Notes: generated by a model not told the origin, from the letters alone. A DNA stretch of 64,000 nt from Myxococcales bacterium (GCA_016703425.1 JADJCA010000015.1:248001-312000); one strand, 5' to 3'; positions 13,030-23,396 are shown, counted from the first letter of the stretch. Translations and numbers: made by a program.

Positions 13030-14355
13030 GCCGGCGCGCCAGAGCAGTCGGTAGAAGTGAATTCGATCGACACCGGCAGCGCGGGCCGCAGCGCTGACGT
13101 TGCCCTCGTTCTCGGCGAGGATGGCGCTCAGGTAGGCGCGCTCGAAGCCGAGCACCCACCGGTCGCGCGCCTCCTTGAGCGGAACTCGAGTGTCGACGAC
13201 GGCGCCCCGCTCGGGCACTAAGCTTGGCGGGGTTACGGCGCCGTCGAGCGGCATTTCTTCGCCGAGCGCGAGGCATCGCTCGACGTAGTTGCGGAGCTCG
13301 CGCACGTTCCCGCGCCATTGGTGTCGTGCGAGCGACGCCTGGAACTCCGGCGCGCGGACGAGCGACACCTGTGGAGAGCTCCCCTGACCCAGCCGTTCGA
13401 GGATGCTCTCTACGAGCGGCGGCAAATCCTCCGCGCGCTCGCGCAGCGGCGGGAGGGTCACCTCGATGACCGCGAGCCGATAGTAGAGGTCGGACCGAAA
13501 GCGCTTGTCGTTCACTTCGACGCGGAGGTTGCGATTCGTTGCGGCCACGATGCGTACGTCTACGGGCGCGTATTTTGAGCTGCCGACGCGCTTGATCTCT
13601 CGCTTCTCGAGGACCCGGAGCAGCTTCGGTTGAAGGTCCGACTCGAGCTCGCCGATCTCGTCGAGGAACAGGGTCCCACCGCTTGCCTCCTCGAAGGCTC
13701 CGGAGCGCGCCCGGTCGGCGCCCGTGAAGGCCCCCTTTTCGTGACCGAAGAGCTCGCTTTCGAGGAGATTCGCCGGCACCGCTCCGCAGTCAACGACCAC
13801 GAACGGACCGTCACGGCGTTGGCTTTCGCGGTGGATCGACTCGGCGGCGGCCTCTTTGCCGGTGCCCGTCTCTCCGCCCAGCAACACCGTGGCCTCGGAG
13901 GCCGCGGCCCGCTCGAGCACGGAGAACGCTCGCCGCATGGCAAGCGACCGGCCAACCATCACGCCGAAGCGATCGCGTGCGGAGATCGGCACGCGGACCG
14001 GTTCCGCGTCGAGCGTGAAGACGACGCGCGTCTGACCTAGGGAGATGACCGCCCCGTTGTGCAGAGCCGCGTCGAAGATACGCACGCCGTCGACGAAGAG
14101 TCCGTTGCGGCTACCGAGATCGCGGATGCGCACCGCCCCGTCGTGGGCCTCGAGCTCGGCGTGAAAGCGGGAGACCGTCGGATCGGCGAGGCGAAGCTCG
14201 GCCGCCTCTCCCGAGCCGACCACTGTCTTTGCGCTCGTCGGTGCAAATGAGGCGGACGCGTCGGGCCCCGCCGTGACCGCGAGGCGGTAGCCCTGCACGG
14301 GCATGTGTAAGGCCGAGCGCGCGAGCTCGACCGTCTCGTCGGAGCCGTGGGTCAT
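13021..14355 (-). CDS. FHA-domain sigma-54-dependent transcriptional activator
   Basis: A 444-residue enhancer-binding protein. An N-terminal FHA phosphothreonine-binding domain carries its hallmark residues (VGSGE, SRFHAELEAHDG, DLGSRNGLFVDG). The central AAA+ domain has Walker A GETGTGKE, the sigma-54 contact loop GAFTGA, and Walker B GTLFLDEIGE. The C-terminus is a Fis-type helix-turn-helix (NVSAAARAAGVDRIHFYRLL). The ATG at 14355 is preferred over 14454 because it directly precedes the FHA region and follows AAAGGCAGG. The FHA domain replaces the usual response-regulator receiver, so the activator should be switched on by Ser/Thr phosphorylation. The convergent kinase is the natural candidate. 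A sigma-54-type promoter lies 1 kb away at 15355. Confidence 0.94.
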
Positions 14356-14570
14356 GCCTGCCTTTCTAGTGCAAGAGGCACAGTTTGGGACGACCTTCGC
14401 ATTCGCTGGCAGCGAGCGCCTTCGACGAGGCGAGCGGATGAGGTTCGTGCCCACTGATTTCGCGAGCGCCGGGCTCGGGCGGGCCTAGGAGCGGCGCCAC
14501 GGACACCACTTGGCCGACGCAGGTGGACAGCAGCGGTGCGCGCGCGCTGACTTGCCGGTAGGCTACCCTG

Positions 14571-14957
14571 GTGAACGACGTCGCCCAAGCAGCGCGGTCC
14601 CTTTACGAGCGGCTCGGTGGCGAGTCGGCCATCGAGGCCGCGGTCGTGACGTTCTACGAGAGTGTCATGGCCGACGAGCAGCTCGCGCCGTTCTTCGTGC
14701 ACTTGGATCTGCGCGCGCAAATCGACAAGCAGATCGCATTCATGACGATGGCCTTCGGCGGCCCAAACCGCTACTCCGGCCGCGACCTCCGGACGGCCCA
14801 TGCGAAGCTCGTCGCGACCGGCTTGGGCGACGCGCACTTCGACGCGATCATCGCCCATCTAGCCGACACCCTTCGCGGCATGGGCATCGATGAGGAAACG
14901 GCGAATGAGGTGCGCGTCATCGTCGAGGGCACGCGCGCGGACGTGCTCGGCCGATGA
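14571..14957 (+). CDS. Group 1 truncated haemoglobin
   Basis: A 128-residue globin of usual truncated-haemoglobin length. It begins with SLYERLGGESAIEAAVVTFY, the family signature of helices A-B. Then come the E-helix region (KQIAFMTMAFGGP) and the heme-ligating proximal His in LRTAHAKLV. These cytoplasmic heme proteins bind oxygen or NO, often for NO detoxification. The GTG at 14571 is used because it precedes the conserved start. The gene overlaps the next one by the sequence ATGA, indicating a two-gene, translationally coupled operon. Confidence 0.92.
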   Translation: MNDVAQAARSLYERLGGESAIEAAVVTFYESVMADEQLAPFFVHLDLRAQIDKQIAFMTMAFGGPNRYSGRDLRTAHAKLVATGLGDAHFDAIIAHLADTLRGMGIDEETANEVRVIVEGTRADVLGR

Positions 14958-15217
14958 CGCCCTCGAGCGACGATCGGGCTGCGTTGCCTCCTGCGGCCCC
15001 GGGCCCGCCCGCCGTGGGGTGGCCCTTCGACCGCATCTTGATCGCGCGGGATGGCGCGACGCGTGAGATGACGCCGGAGCAGTTCTTCGCCCTCCCTCTC
15101 GCCGAGCGCATCGAGGTCGTCGTCCAGCGGCGCGCGTCGTTTTGGGCCGGCAGCGCCGAGGTCGACGCCAAAGAGGCGCTCGCCCGCATCCGCGCCGCTC
15201 GGGCCCGCGCCCACTAA
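14954..15217 (+). CDS. Hypothetical protein coupled to truncated haemoglobin
   Basis: An 87-residue Ala/Pro-rich soluble protein, no recognised family. The central part (PFDRILIARDGATREMTPEQ, then ALPLAERIEVVVQRRASFWAG) looks folded and helical. Its ATG overlaps the stop of the haemoglobin gene (ATGA), so the two are cotranslated. It could be a partner of the globin, but the sequence shows no cofactor motif. Confidence 0.7.
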   Translation: MTPSSDDRAALPPAAPGPPAVGWPFDRILIARDGATREMTPEQFFALPLAERIEVVVQRRASFWAGSAEVDAKEALARIRAARARAH

Positions 15218-15354
15218 ACCTGCCTCGGCCCTGGTCGCGCACACCGCGGGAGCCGACTGTCGCACCGGGTGGGTTGCTGCGCAGGCCGCAACGGCGTTGC
15301 GTGCGGCGCAACACCCGACCGCGCGTAAGTACGCGAGGTTGGGACGAGAACGCA

Positions 15355-15369
15355 TGGCACCGGCCTTGC
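15355..15369 (+). promoter_or_regulatory. Sigma-54-type (-24/-12) promoter
   Basis: TGGCAC-N5-TTGC fits the sigma-54 consensus, with GG and GC exactly 12 bases apart. It lies 60 bases before the start of the lipoprotein gene at 15430. A sigma-54 activator is encoded nearby at 13021-14355. Confidence 0.7.
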
Positions 15370-15429
15370 GACGGAAGGGACAACGTGCCCGGCAAGAACG
15401 CCAGGGTCGCTTTCCACAAAGGAGTATTC

Positions 15430-16173
15430 ATGAAGCTCTCGCTCGTCGCTGCCGCCTCCACCGCCGCCCTCTTCTCCCTCGTCGCCTGTTCGTCCAGCCC
15501 CAGCCAGGAGGGTTCGAGCAGCGCGGCGCCGGGGGCGGCCGAGCAACCCGGGACGCCAGCCGCCCCGAACGCGAGCGGCGAGGCCACCGGAACGCCGCCG
15601 GGCGCGAGCTCGGACGCGGGCGCACCCGTTGAGGTCGAGCAGGACGCTGGCCTCATCACCGACGGCGGTGGCGGCAACCCGGACGACGAGCCCGACGCGG
15701 CCGTCGTGACCGTGGACGCAGGCGCGGACGGGGGCGGCGCGTGCGGGCCAGCCTCCGGCAATGGCGCGAGCTTGGCGTCGGCCTGCTCGTCGGGCCTCAC
15801 CTTCTCTCTCGGCGGTGTCGTCCAGCCGGGCACGTACGACCTGGCGGGCTTCGTCCTGCTGGGCACGCAGGCCTATTGCGCGGCGTACAAGGCGAGCACC
15901 TACTCGGGCCGCCTCGACGTCGCGAGCGACGGCCAAGGCGGGTTCGTCTTCGGCGAACGCATCGTCAAAGCGGGCGGTCTCGCGCTCCTCCCAAACAAGT
16001 CGTTCAAGGTGACGACGGACTCCACCGCCCTCAAGGTCACTCAAACGTGCGGCGCGAAGATCGCTTCGGCAAGCTGGCAGTACTCGGTCTCGACCGAAGC
16101 GGGCAAGCCGGTCATCCTCTACACGCATGACTCGGGCACCGCGACGGTTCGCTACAAGTGGGTCATGCGCTGA
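15430..16173 (+). CDS. Secreted lipoprotein of unknown function
   Basis: A 247-residue protein. It begins MKLSLVAAASTAALFSLVAC, a lipoprotein signal with the lipidated Cys at residue 20. A long Ala/Gly/Asp/Pro linker (residues 21-100) typical of myxobacterial lipoproteins follows. A compact C-terminal domain with four Cys (SACSSGLTFSLGGVVQPGTY, then YCAAYKASTYSGRLDV) has no family known to me. A strong AAAGGAG ribosome binding site precedes the ATG. A sigma-54-type promoter 60 bases upstream suggests control by an enhancer-binding protein, possibly the FHA activator next door. Likely located at the cell surface or periplasm. Confidence 0.8.
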   Translation: MKLSLVAAASTAALFSLVACSSSPSQEGSSSAAPGAAEQPGTPAAPNASGEATGTPPGASSDAGAPVEVEQDAGLITDGGGGNPDDEPDAAVVTVDAGADGGGACGPASGNGASLASACSSGLTFSLGGVVQPGTYDLAGFVLLGTQAYCAAYKASTYSGRLDVASDGQGGFVFGERIVKAGGLALLPNKSFKVTTDSTALKVTQTCGAKIASASWQYSVSTEAGKPVILYTHDSGTATVRYKWVMR

Positions 16174-16234
16174 GCCGAGGTCGTGTTGCGTCCATTGGGC
16201 CTCATCGGCCGACCCTTTCCCGGGCCCACCGACG

Positions 16235-16360
16235 TCAGATCCGCTCGTCGATGGTCTGCACCACCGTGCCGGTGTCCCCCCAGCTTCGCATCGGCCACGG
16301 CCAGATCCCCTCGATCGAGCTCTTCGCGGCCAGCTTGGCGTCACGGGAAAAGCCGATTGC
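16235..16360 (-). pseudogene. Unidentified C-terminal gene scrap
   Basis: The minus strand reads DAKLAAKSSIEGIWPWPMRS, then a short stretch ending in TIDERI and a stop at 16235. Composition is protein-like but no upstream start remains. A short phrase (CTTGGCGTCAC then GCCGATTG) also occurs in the upstream part of the peptide repeats at 2470 and 6903. Not identified. Confidence 0.25.
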
Positions 16361-16605
16361 GTCGCGAGTCTATCAAAGCATCAACCGTCTCGCTCCGACG
16401 ACCGTGACGAGGAGCGAGGTTGCGAACTTCAGGGTTGCAGCGCGAGCGCCTCCGCACGTTTTCCTAATCCCAGCATTCGGCCCGCAGCGACGTATCTGCT
16501 CGTGGCGTGCTCGAGCGGATGGAAGGAGTCATCTACGCGTTCGACGGGATTGCTGCTGCGAGAAGAATTCGCCACGACGGCCACGGCGCGACCGACCAGC
16601 CGGGT

Positions 16606-17020
16606 TCACTGCTGTGCGCCATTCTTCCATTCCGTCACGCACGTCTCGCGCCCGCCTCCGAAGAGGTATTCGGAGAAGGCACCGGCGCGGACGCCGTTCC
16701 GGTACGTGACGAAGTCTTCCGGGGGAAACCCGAGCACGCCGTCGATGGGGTTCGTCTTCGTGGAAATGAACGCACGATCGGCCTTCGGAACGAACTTGAA
16801 GAGCCCCTTCCAGTTCAGCGCGGACCTGAGCGCGTTGCGTGCCCCTTCAATTGGCACGCGTCCCCTATGGCGACCTTCACCACGCTCGGCTCGGTGCCAC
16901 CCAGCGCGCGAATCCAGAAGGGAATCGCCTCCGCGTTGCCATAACAGCCCTGGATTACGGCGAGGGCGAGGCGTTTGTCCTTGCCGCGAAGTCTGCAGTC
17001 GCAGTAGCCGACGTGAAATC
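16606..17020 (-). pseudogene. Frameshifted hypothetical protein
   Basis: Two minus-strand frames join near 16855 into one plausible product. The first carries VGYCDCRLRGKDKRLALAVI then AEAIPFWIRALGG; the second carries KGLFKFVPKADRAFISTKTN and ends EYLFGGGRETCVTEWKNG. A one-base indel separates them. I do not recognise the family. It sits alone in an otherwise gene-poor kilobase. Confidence 0.4.
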
Positions 17021-17314
17021 GAGGAAGTGGCGGTGATGGGTTGCTCGCCGGATACGGCTTTGGGTGTCTAGGTCAAACCCCGCGCACCGCAGAGGCCTGC
17101 CACCGTCAAAGAGAGTTTCGCCGCCATTCTAGAGCAGCTCCCGAAGTAGCGACCGGCCGCCTCACCGGAACTCGTCTTCAGCTCACTCCTCGGGCATCAC
17201 GACGTCTTCGGGCGACCTCTTCGGGCGACCGGAGCGGCGCCGCACCGCAGCATGGCCGCCTTGGAGATTCGGGTTCTCGAGCCTCGAAGTTCTCTCGAAG
17301 GATAGGATGCCCTC

Positions 17315-17950
17315 GTGGCATCGCCGGAGACGCTGGAGAGGAACGGCAAGGTTGTTCCCTTCGACTTCGCCGCACTCGAACGGAAGATCGCGACCGCGAC
17401 CCTCCAGGTGTTCCGTGACGTGGCGCGTGCATACCCGGATGAGTCCGTGTGCGCGTTCGCACTCTATAGCGACGACGGCGCCGTGACCGTGTGTCCGGCG
17501 TTTGACCTCCAATCGCACCGCGCCGCGCGCGACGCGGCTGCCGCCGACGAGAACGAGGCGGATGCCGAGACCTTTTCGCCGGCGGAGTGGGCGCTCGAGG
17601 GCTTTGGCGCTGCGGCGTTCAACGACATCTGTACGGCCGTGCGCACGCACGTCCTCGAAGAGGTCTGCGGCGGCAGCGTCGGACTCCTCGAGCTCGCGTG
17701 CGGCCTGCACCTCGACCGCTATGGGGACGCCTTCCTCGCGTTTCGCGCGGAGCTGTTCGAGACGTGCGTGCGGACGTTGGAGCGACTTCGGGCGGACGGC
17801 GCGTTCGACGCGTATCCTGGGCTCCTCATCCTCTTCGCGGTCAGCGACACCGACCCTCTGGAGGAGGACGAGATCCGGATGTTGAAGCGGCTCAACGGCG
17901 ACTCGCCCTACGTCGCTCGGTACGTGCGGTGGACCAAGCGCTGGGCCTGA
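17315..17950 (+). CDS. DUF4303 domain protein
   Basis: A 211-residue soluble protein. The N-terminal half (FAALERKIATATLQVFRDV, then DESVCAFALYSDDGAVTV) and the C-terminal ILFAVSDTDPLEEDEIRMLK match the DUF4303 pattern. This family of unknown function is often found near polymorphic-toxin and immunity loci. The GTG at 17315 is taken as start because the conserved region begins soon after. It precedes another uncharacterised gene on the same strand by about 100 bases. Confidence 0.75.
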   Translation: MASPETLERNGKVVPFDFAALERKIATATLQVFRDVARAYPDESVCAFALYSDDGAVTVCPAFDLQSHRAARDAAAADENEADAETFSPAEWALEGFGAAAFNDICTAVRTHVLEEVCGGSVGLLELACGLHLDRYGDAFLAFRAELFETCVRTLERLRADGAFDAYPGLLILFAVSDTDPLEEDEIRMLKRLNGDSPYVARYVRWTKRWA

Positions 17951-18048
17951 AGCCACCGAATCCTCTTCTAGCGAAATGCTCCGACGCGCGCTCGCGACGT
18001 GATCCGGGCGTCTACCCCTCCTCAACGTACCCGTTTAGGCTCGCAGGG

Positions 18049-19356
18049 ATGGTTGACCGCGTCCTGCTCGCATCTCTCGACGAGTGGCCGTTCTCGTCGC
18101 GGCTGGCTGCTCTGCTCGAGAGGCTAGACGTCAACCGCGCCGCCCTACGACTCATCCACTTCGCGCACTCCGCAGAGGCGCCCGACGACGCCCTCGACGG
18201 CCTCGATGAGCACGGTGCACGGCCACGTCTCGAGCCTGCTCTGCTGGCCGCCAGCGCCGCCGTTGCAGAGGTCGCACGCAAGGCGCTTGGTCTCTCGCCC
18301 GCCAAGCGAGGTTCTCAGTGGGTGAAGGTCGGGCTCGCCGGCGGCTTTCATTGGTCCGCGACCCGCGCCGAACTCCGAGAGCGCTTCCGCGGCGCGGGCT
18401 TTCGGATCATCACGCCCAAGGCGGTCTCAGCATCCCCGCCGCTCGACTGGCTCGAGCGCTTGTCGAGCTCCGATGATCGTGTTCTCGGCGAGGCGCTCCG
18501 CGCGCTGCCGGGCAAGTTCCCGGGTCTTGACACGTCGGTCGCCGGGCTGGCGGCCCTGCTCCTCGCCCGGGCGCACGAGGGTGGCACCACCACACAGCTC
18601 CGTCGGCGCCTGTTCACCCGGTTGGCCAGGCTCGAGGGTGTCGACGCGCTCGCGCTCGGTGCGTTCTTCGAGCACGAATCCGGCCCGGTGAAGGGTGCCG
18701 TTGACGACCTCCGAGCGAAGCAGGTCGCCGACTCTCGCCGACGGGTCGCCGCCGTCCGCACGCGACCAAAGACCGCGGCAAAGACCCTCGCTCCGGCCCG
18801 ACCGCCGGGCGGACCGTCGATTCTCCGGAAGGATGCGGTGTTCGTGATCAACGCCGACGACCCCGCGTATCTCGCGGTTGTCGATCTCGGGACATACCGT
18901 CCCACGCTGCCGGGGTGGTCCTTCGACTCACTCACCCGCAAGATCACGTCGGAGATGAACGCGGGTCACCTCGTGGCCTTCGGCACGCCGGAAGACCAAG
19001 TCCGTCTCCGGCTCACCACGAAGCCATACCGGGGGTTCGCTGACGCGACGACCACGGCAACGCTCGCGGTGACCGGCGCCCTGTCCGTCGTCACGTACAC
19101 GTCGCTCACGATGGCGGCCGACGGAGACAACTTCCCCGAACCTTCTGACCCACTCTTCCAGCTGCCCGAAGGGAAGTACCGCGTGGAGGTGCACCGCCGC
19201 TTCGCACACCGAGCGGGCGCGCAGTTTGCCGACGCGAAGCTCCCGAAGGGCGATCACTACGTGCTGGTCTTCCGCCCGCTCGAGCGCGCGCCGAAGAAGC
19301 ACGCCTGGGTCCCGTGGGCGCTACCCCCAGCGAAGCCTCGCGCCAACCGACGATGA
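18049..19356 (+). CDS. Hypothetical protein, 435 residues
   Basis: A soluble protein with a helical N-terminal half (MVDRVLLASLDEWPFSSRLA, then helical repeats to about residue 240), a basic Pro-rich linker (RPKTAAKTLAPARPPGGP) and a beta-rich C-terminal domain (VFVINADDPAYLAVVDLGTY to the end). No family recognised. The frame is open far upstream, but the ATG at 18049 is chosen because upstream residues are Arg-rich shadow sequence of the DUF4303 gene. Confidence 0.6.
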   Translation: MVDRVLLASLDEWPFSSRLAALLERLDVNRAALRLIHFAHSAEAPDDALDGLDEHGARPRLEPALLAASAAVAEVARKALGLSPAKRGSQWVKVGLAGGFHWSATRAELRERFRGAGFRIITPKAVSASPPLDWLERLSSSDDRVLGEALRALPGKFPGLDTSVAGLAALLLARAHEGGTTTQLRRRLFTRLARLEGVDALALGAFFEHESGPVKGAVDDLRAKQVADSRRRVAAVRTRPKTAAKTLAPARPPGGPSILRKDAVFVINADDPAYLAVVDLGTYRPTLPGWSFDSLTRKITSEMNAGHLVAFGTPEDQVRLRLTTKPYRGFADATTTATLAVTGALSVVTYTSLTMAADGDNFPEPSDPLFQLPEGKYRVEVHRRFAHRAGAQFADAKLPKGDHYVLVFRPLERAPKKHAWVPWALPPAKPRANRR

Positions 19357-19580
19357 CGACCTGCCGCGCCCGAGAGCACTCGCACGAGGCGGGCGCCGGG
19401 GCGGACCAAGAAGAACGGAGACAGCCTCGTCCGCGCGAGTGACTCGGTCGTGGTGAGCAACCGCGTCACGCGGATCGCAGCTGCGTGCCCCGGCCTCTGA
19501 GCGACCTCCGTCGAACGCGCCGTCGTTGAGGCGCGGATCACGCCCCGGACCTCGCGCGAGCCTTGCGCTATTAACCGTGG

Positions 19581-20486
19581 ATGCCCCTTGCCCTCGCCCT
19601 TGCGACCACCGTGGCCGCGGTACCGTCTTCCTTCCTGGCGTGCAGCAGCGACTCGCAAACAGCGGCGCCTGATGCGGTCGACGCCGGCGCACGCGCCGAA
19701 GCCGGAACCGACGACGCGGCAGGTTCAAGCGACGCGCCCTCCGGCGGCGGCGACTCGGGCAACGTCGGCCGCGTCTTCGCCGTCAGCGACTCAACGACGG
19801 TCGACGGGGGCGTGCGCGCGACCCATCGCGCCGGCGCCTTCTTCGCGCGGCTGACGGGACCGGCCACCACGACGAAAGCGAAGACCGTTGGCCCGTGTCT
19901 CGTCGAGACGATCGGCAGCGGCGACGAGCCCACCGAGACCGCGCTCTCGGCCGGCACCGTTCGGATCACCGGCGGCAGCAAGGCCATCAACATCGTTCCC
20001 GCCAGCGACAAGACGTACGAGCCGGTGAGCGGCGCGACCCCCTTGTGGTCGGGCGGTGAAACGCTAGAGGTCTCGGCCCAAGGCCAAGACGTACCCGCCT
20101 TCGCGACCTCGTTGGTCGCTCCCTCGAAGCTCACCGTCACCGCGCCGGCCCTGCCGGCAGCCGCCGGTTCGCTCGCGGTGACGCGCAGCGCTCCGTTCAC
20201 CGCCACGTGGGCCGGCGTCTCCACGGGCTCGGTGGTCCTCTACTTCGAAGCCGCGACCGGCTCCAATGCGTTCACGGCGACGTGCACGTTTCCCGCTGCC
20301 GACACGACGGCCTCCGTTCCCGCAGCGGCCTTCGCGGAGTTCCCCGCGGGGGAAGGCACCTTCGACTTTTACGTAAGACAATCGGCGCCCGCCGCCACCG
20401 ACGGCTGGTCGATCCTCTTTACAGCCAGCCGCGCCCTCGTCGGCCCCGACGGCATGGGCGCGACCGGATACGCGACGTTCAAGTGA
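19581..20486 (+). CDS. Secreted lipoprotein of unknown function
   Basis: A 301-residue protein. The signal ends in SSFLAC, giving a lipidated Cys at about residue 21. An Asp/Ala/Gly linker (residues 22-60) and two beta-rich halves follow (VGRVFAVSDSTTVDGG, then PAAAGSLAVTRSAPFTATWA). The overall plan, a linker plus a beta-sandwich with a closing ATGYATF strand, is common in Polyangia surface lipoproteins. Function is not recognisable. It stands alone with about 220 bp upstream. Confidence 0.75.
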   Translation: MPLALALATTVAAVPSSFLACSSDSQTAAPDAVDAGARAEAGTDDAAGSSDAPSGGGDSGNVGRVFAVSDSTTVDGGVRATHRAGAFFARLTGPATTTKAKTVGPCLVETIGSGDEPTETALSAGTVRITGGSKAINIVPASDKTYEPVSGATPLWSGGETLEVSAQGQDVPAFATSLVAPSKLTVTAPALPAAAGSLAVTRSAPFTATWAGVSTGSVVLYFEAATGSNAFTATCTFPAADTTASVPAAAFAEFPAGEGTFDFYVRQSAPAATDGWSILFTASRALVGPDGMGATGYATFK

Positions 20487-20675
20487 CTTCCCGAGAGCTC
20501 CTCCCGCCGGCGCGCGACACCTGACGACAGGGCTTTCGGCGCGCCAGGCGAACTCGCCACCGGCGATCTTCCGCCCCTGGCCCGCCGGGCCCCGTGGACT
20601 GAAGCTCATCGAGGATCGAGGGCGACGTCGCTGAGGCACACACAGGCGCGTCCGCGACGCGGATAACATTCGGCC

Positions 20676-23396
20676 ATGCAACTCCGCTGGACGCACCACG
20701 GGCCAGAGCGCGCGACTTCCATCGAAGTTCCTCCCCGGCCAAGCCTCATCGAGTCCTACGCCCTCGGTTACGACGAGGCGCTCGAGCGCATCTTCTATCT
20801 CTGCAAGCCAGACGACGGTTCGTACGCCGCCGTGCTCTACACCTTCGATGGTGCGGCATGGCACCGCGAGACCAAGGACGCCCACCGCATGGAGCACAGC
20901 TTCCTCGGCGGCGCCTACGACTCGTGCCGCCGAGCGGTCGTCGGTTGGACGGCCACGTACGATCGAAAGGCCGATCGCTGGCGCGTCCACGGGATCTCAT
21001 TCGCTGCGGGCGGCGCGAATCCGGTGGCGACGCACGGAGACGATCCGCTGATCGAGCCCGAGAGCGAGAGCGATGCCCTCGGCACCTTCGACAAGCACGC
21101 GATGCTCGCGTTCGATCGACGGCGGGAGGTCTGGGTGTGCGTCACGCGACGCGGCGTCTGGGAGCTCGATGGCGACGGAGCGTGGACGAAGCGCGCCGAC
21201 ACCGGACCGATCCCCCAAGAGTGGCAGCACGAGAGCGGCGTGGGCGTCTACGATCCGCTGAACGATCGCACCGTCTTCTTGGTGCAGGGCAAGGCCGACA
21301 AGTACGCGCTCGTCGTCCTCGCGTGGAACGGGACAACGCTCGAGAAGCTGTCGATGGCCGGCCTCCCCAAGCTGACGATCGGCTTGTTCGATCCGATCGT
21401 CGCGATCACGGGACACCCGAAGCACGGGACCGTGCTCCACGCCGGCGGCAACACGCTCTTCGCGTCGACCGACTCCGGTTGGAAGCCGCTCGCCGAAACC
21501 CGCGACTCGCCCCCGAAGATGACGAAGGCGCACATCGCGTTCGACCCGAAGCACGATGCGCTCGTGCTGGGACCTGGGAAGCACGAGGGCGCAGGCGGCA
21601 GCGACTACAACGCCGTCTTCTTCGTCCTTCAGGGCGACGCATGGACGACGCAGGGCGTCTCCGTCGTCCACTCCCCGATCGCAAAGGCTTCCTACGGCAA
21701 CCCGCGTGTCGTCCACGCGAACGGGGATTGGTACGCGCTCGGCACCCACTCGCTCCAGACCTGGCGGTACACGGGCGGCGAATGGGCGACGGTAACGTCG
21801 AAGGAGGACGGCGAGAAGATCGGCGGCTGGGAGCTCTCCGAGCTCGTCGACGCGAAGGGACGCCTCCACGCGGTCATGGCGACGGGTGCGGTCTTCTCCT
21901 TCGACGGGAGCCAGTGGGCGGCGGTGGCGAACAAGGACGCCGCGTTCAAGGACCGGACGGATTTCGCGCTCGCGGCGGCACCGGACGGCCGAATCCTGGT
22001 GTGGGGCGGCGAGGCGAAGGGGCGGAAGCTCAATGACTCGCTGTTGTTCGAGAAGGGCCGGTGGCGCGCCGTGAAGAAGGCATCGCCCCAACCGGCCGAC
22101 TTCAAGCACGGAAAGAAGGACGACATTTACGTCGACACGCACGCGATCTTCGACAGCGCGCTCGGGACGTTCGTTCGCTTCGGCTTCGAGGACGTGGCGG
22201 TGCTCGGCGCCGACGAGACCTGGGAGCCGATCGCACCGAAGGGCTACAAGGAGAACGTCGGACCGCGACGCTGGGGGCACGTCCCGGTTCACGACGCCGA
22301 GAGCGGTGAGACGCTCCTCATCGACTTCCAGGGCACGAGCCCATGGGACAAGCCCGCGTCGCGGCCGGCGCAGGTGCTCCGCTTCGATCTGGGGCGCTGC
22401 GTGCCGCTCGCGACGATCGAATACCCGGCCGAGCTCGCGCCGAAGAAGCAACACGACCCCGCCGCCTTCCACGCACTCGCGCAGACCTTCAGCTACGACG
22501 CCAAGACCCGCGCGCTCTACGCGCAAGTGAAAGAGGATGCGTCCGGGACCTACCGACTCGATCTCGGTCCGCTCTTCGACAAGGCGAAGGCCCTTGGACC
22601 TCGCACGCTCCCAAAGGGGGGAACGTCGAAGGCGGCGGTGCCCTCGCGCTTCTATCGGGTCAAACCCGGAGCGCTCGCCAAGCTCGAAGTCGCGACGAGC
22701 GAACGAAAGGGCTTCGTTCGCGCGGCGGACCTCTCTCGCGACGACCTCGTCGCGCTCGTGGGCCTGCCGAGCTGCGAGCTCGTGGTGGGAAAGCCGACGC
22801 GCGCCGGCTCGCCGCCCGCGAGCCGCATCGGCGGAACCCCGTCGGTGCCGACGGCGAAGTGGCCGAAGCTTCGAAAGAAGCCCATGGGCTTTCTCTTTCA
22901 GCTCGAGACCGGGGAGCTCTTGAAGAAGCACGCCGGCATCGCGGTCTTCTGCGCCCTTGACGGCGAAGCGACGAACGAGCCGGACGACAACGTCGTCGTG
23001 CTCCTCGATAGCGCCGCGCTCGCGAAGACGCACGAGCCGCCCGACGGCGTGCCCACGCTCCCGATGCGACCGCTTCGCGCGGAGGCTCCCAAGAGCGAGA
23101 TCGACGAAGAGCGCGCGCAAGCGTTGGGCGCGAGCGATCCCGAGCTCGGCGCCGCCTTGGAGCGACTAGGCAGCGCGAAGGGACTGCAGGCCACGAACGT
23201 GCACGACAAGCTCGGCGGCCTCCCGCGATTCCTCCAAGGCGATGTGCCGATGAAGGGCCACAAGCTCGTCGCCCAGCTCGACTTCGACGCCATCCCGACC
23301 GCGAAGGAGTGGCCCGACGCCGGTCTCTCGGGCTGCGTCTACGTCTTCGTCCGGGACGACGAGAAGAGCGCGATAGCGTTCTGGCAGTACACCTGA
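20676..23396 (+). CDS. Beta-propeller-like protein with C-terminal DUF1963 (YwqG-like) domain
   Basis: A 906-residue protein without a signal peptide. Residues about 20-600 consist of repeating beta-rich blades (for example YDEALERIFYLCKPDDG, YDPLNDRTVFLVQG, FDPKHDALVLGPGKH, AAPDGRILVWGG), consistent with a Kelch-like propeller. A short bridge leads into a C-terminal domain with SRIGGTPSVPTAKWP, KLGGLPRFLQGD and the closing SGCVYVFVRD, the DUF1963 pattern. DUF1963 proteins often neighbour toxin-immunity loci but have no proven activity. An N-terminal WGR-like start (LRWTHHGPERA) is possible. Location is probably cytoplasmic. Confidence 0.75.
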   Translation: MQLRWTHHGPERATSIEVPPRPSLIESYALGYDEALERIFYLCKPDDGSYAAVLYTFDGAAWHRETKDAHRMEHSFLGGAYDSCRRAVVGWTATYDRKADRWRVHGISFAAGGANPVATHGDDPLIEPESESDALGTFDKHAMLAFDRRREVWVCVTRRGVWELDGDGAWTKRADTGPIPQEWQHESGVGVYDPLNDRTVFLVQGKADKYALVVLAWNGTTLEKLSMAGLPKLTIGLFDPIVAITGHPKHGTVLHAGGNTLFASTDSGWKPLAETRDSPPKMTKAHIAFDPKHDALVLGPGKHEGAGGSDYNAVFFVLQGDAWTTQGVSVVHSPIAKASYGNPRVVHANGDWYALGTHSLQTWRYTGGEWATVTSKEDGEKIGGWELSELVDAKGRLHAVMATGAVFSFDGSQWAAVANKDAAFKDRTDFALAAAPDGRILVWGGEAKGRKLNDSLLFEKGRWRAVKKASPQPADFKHGKKDDIYVDTHAIFDSALGTFVRFGFEDVAVLGADETWEPIAPKGYKENVGPRRWGHVPVHDAESGETLLIDFQGTSPWDKPASRPAQVLRFDLGRCVPLATIEYPAELAPKKQHDPAAFHALAQTFSYDAKTRALYAQVKEDASGTYRLDLGPLFDKAKALGPRTLPKGGTSKAAVPSRFYRVKPGALAKLEVATSERKGFVRAADLSRDDLVALVGLPSCELVVGKPTRAGSPPASRIGGTPSVPTAKWPKLRKKPMGFLFQLETGELLKKHAGIAVFCALDGEATNEPDDNVVVLLDSAALAKTHEPPDGVPTLPMRPLRAEAPKSEIDEERAQALGASDPELGAALERLGSAKGLQATNVHDKLGGLPRFLQGDVPMKGHKLVAQLDFDAIPTAKEWPDAGLSGCVYVFVRDDEKSAIAFWQYT

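Noticed and set aside
20997..23120. 707-codon minus-strand frame opposite the propeller gene
   Set aside because: It is an antisense shadow caused by GC3 bias. The plus-strand protein has domain matches and the minus one none.
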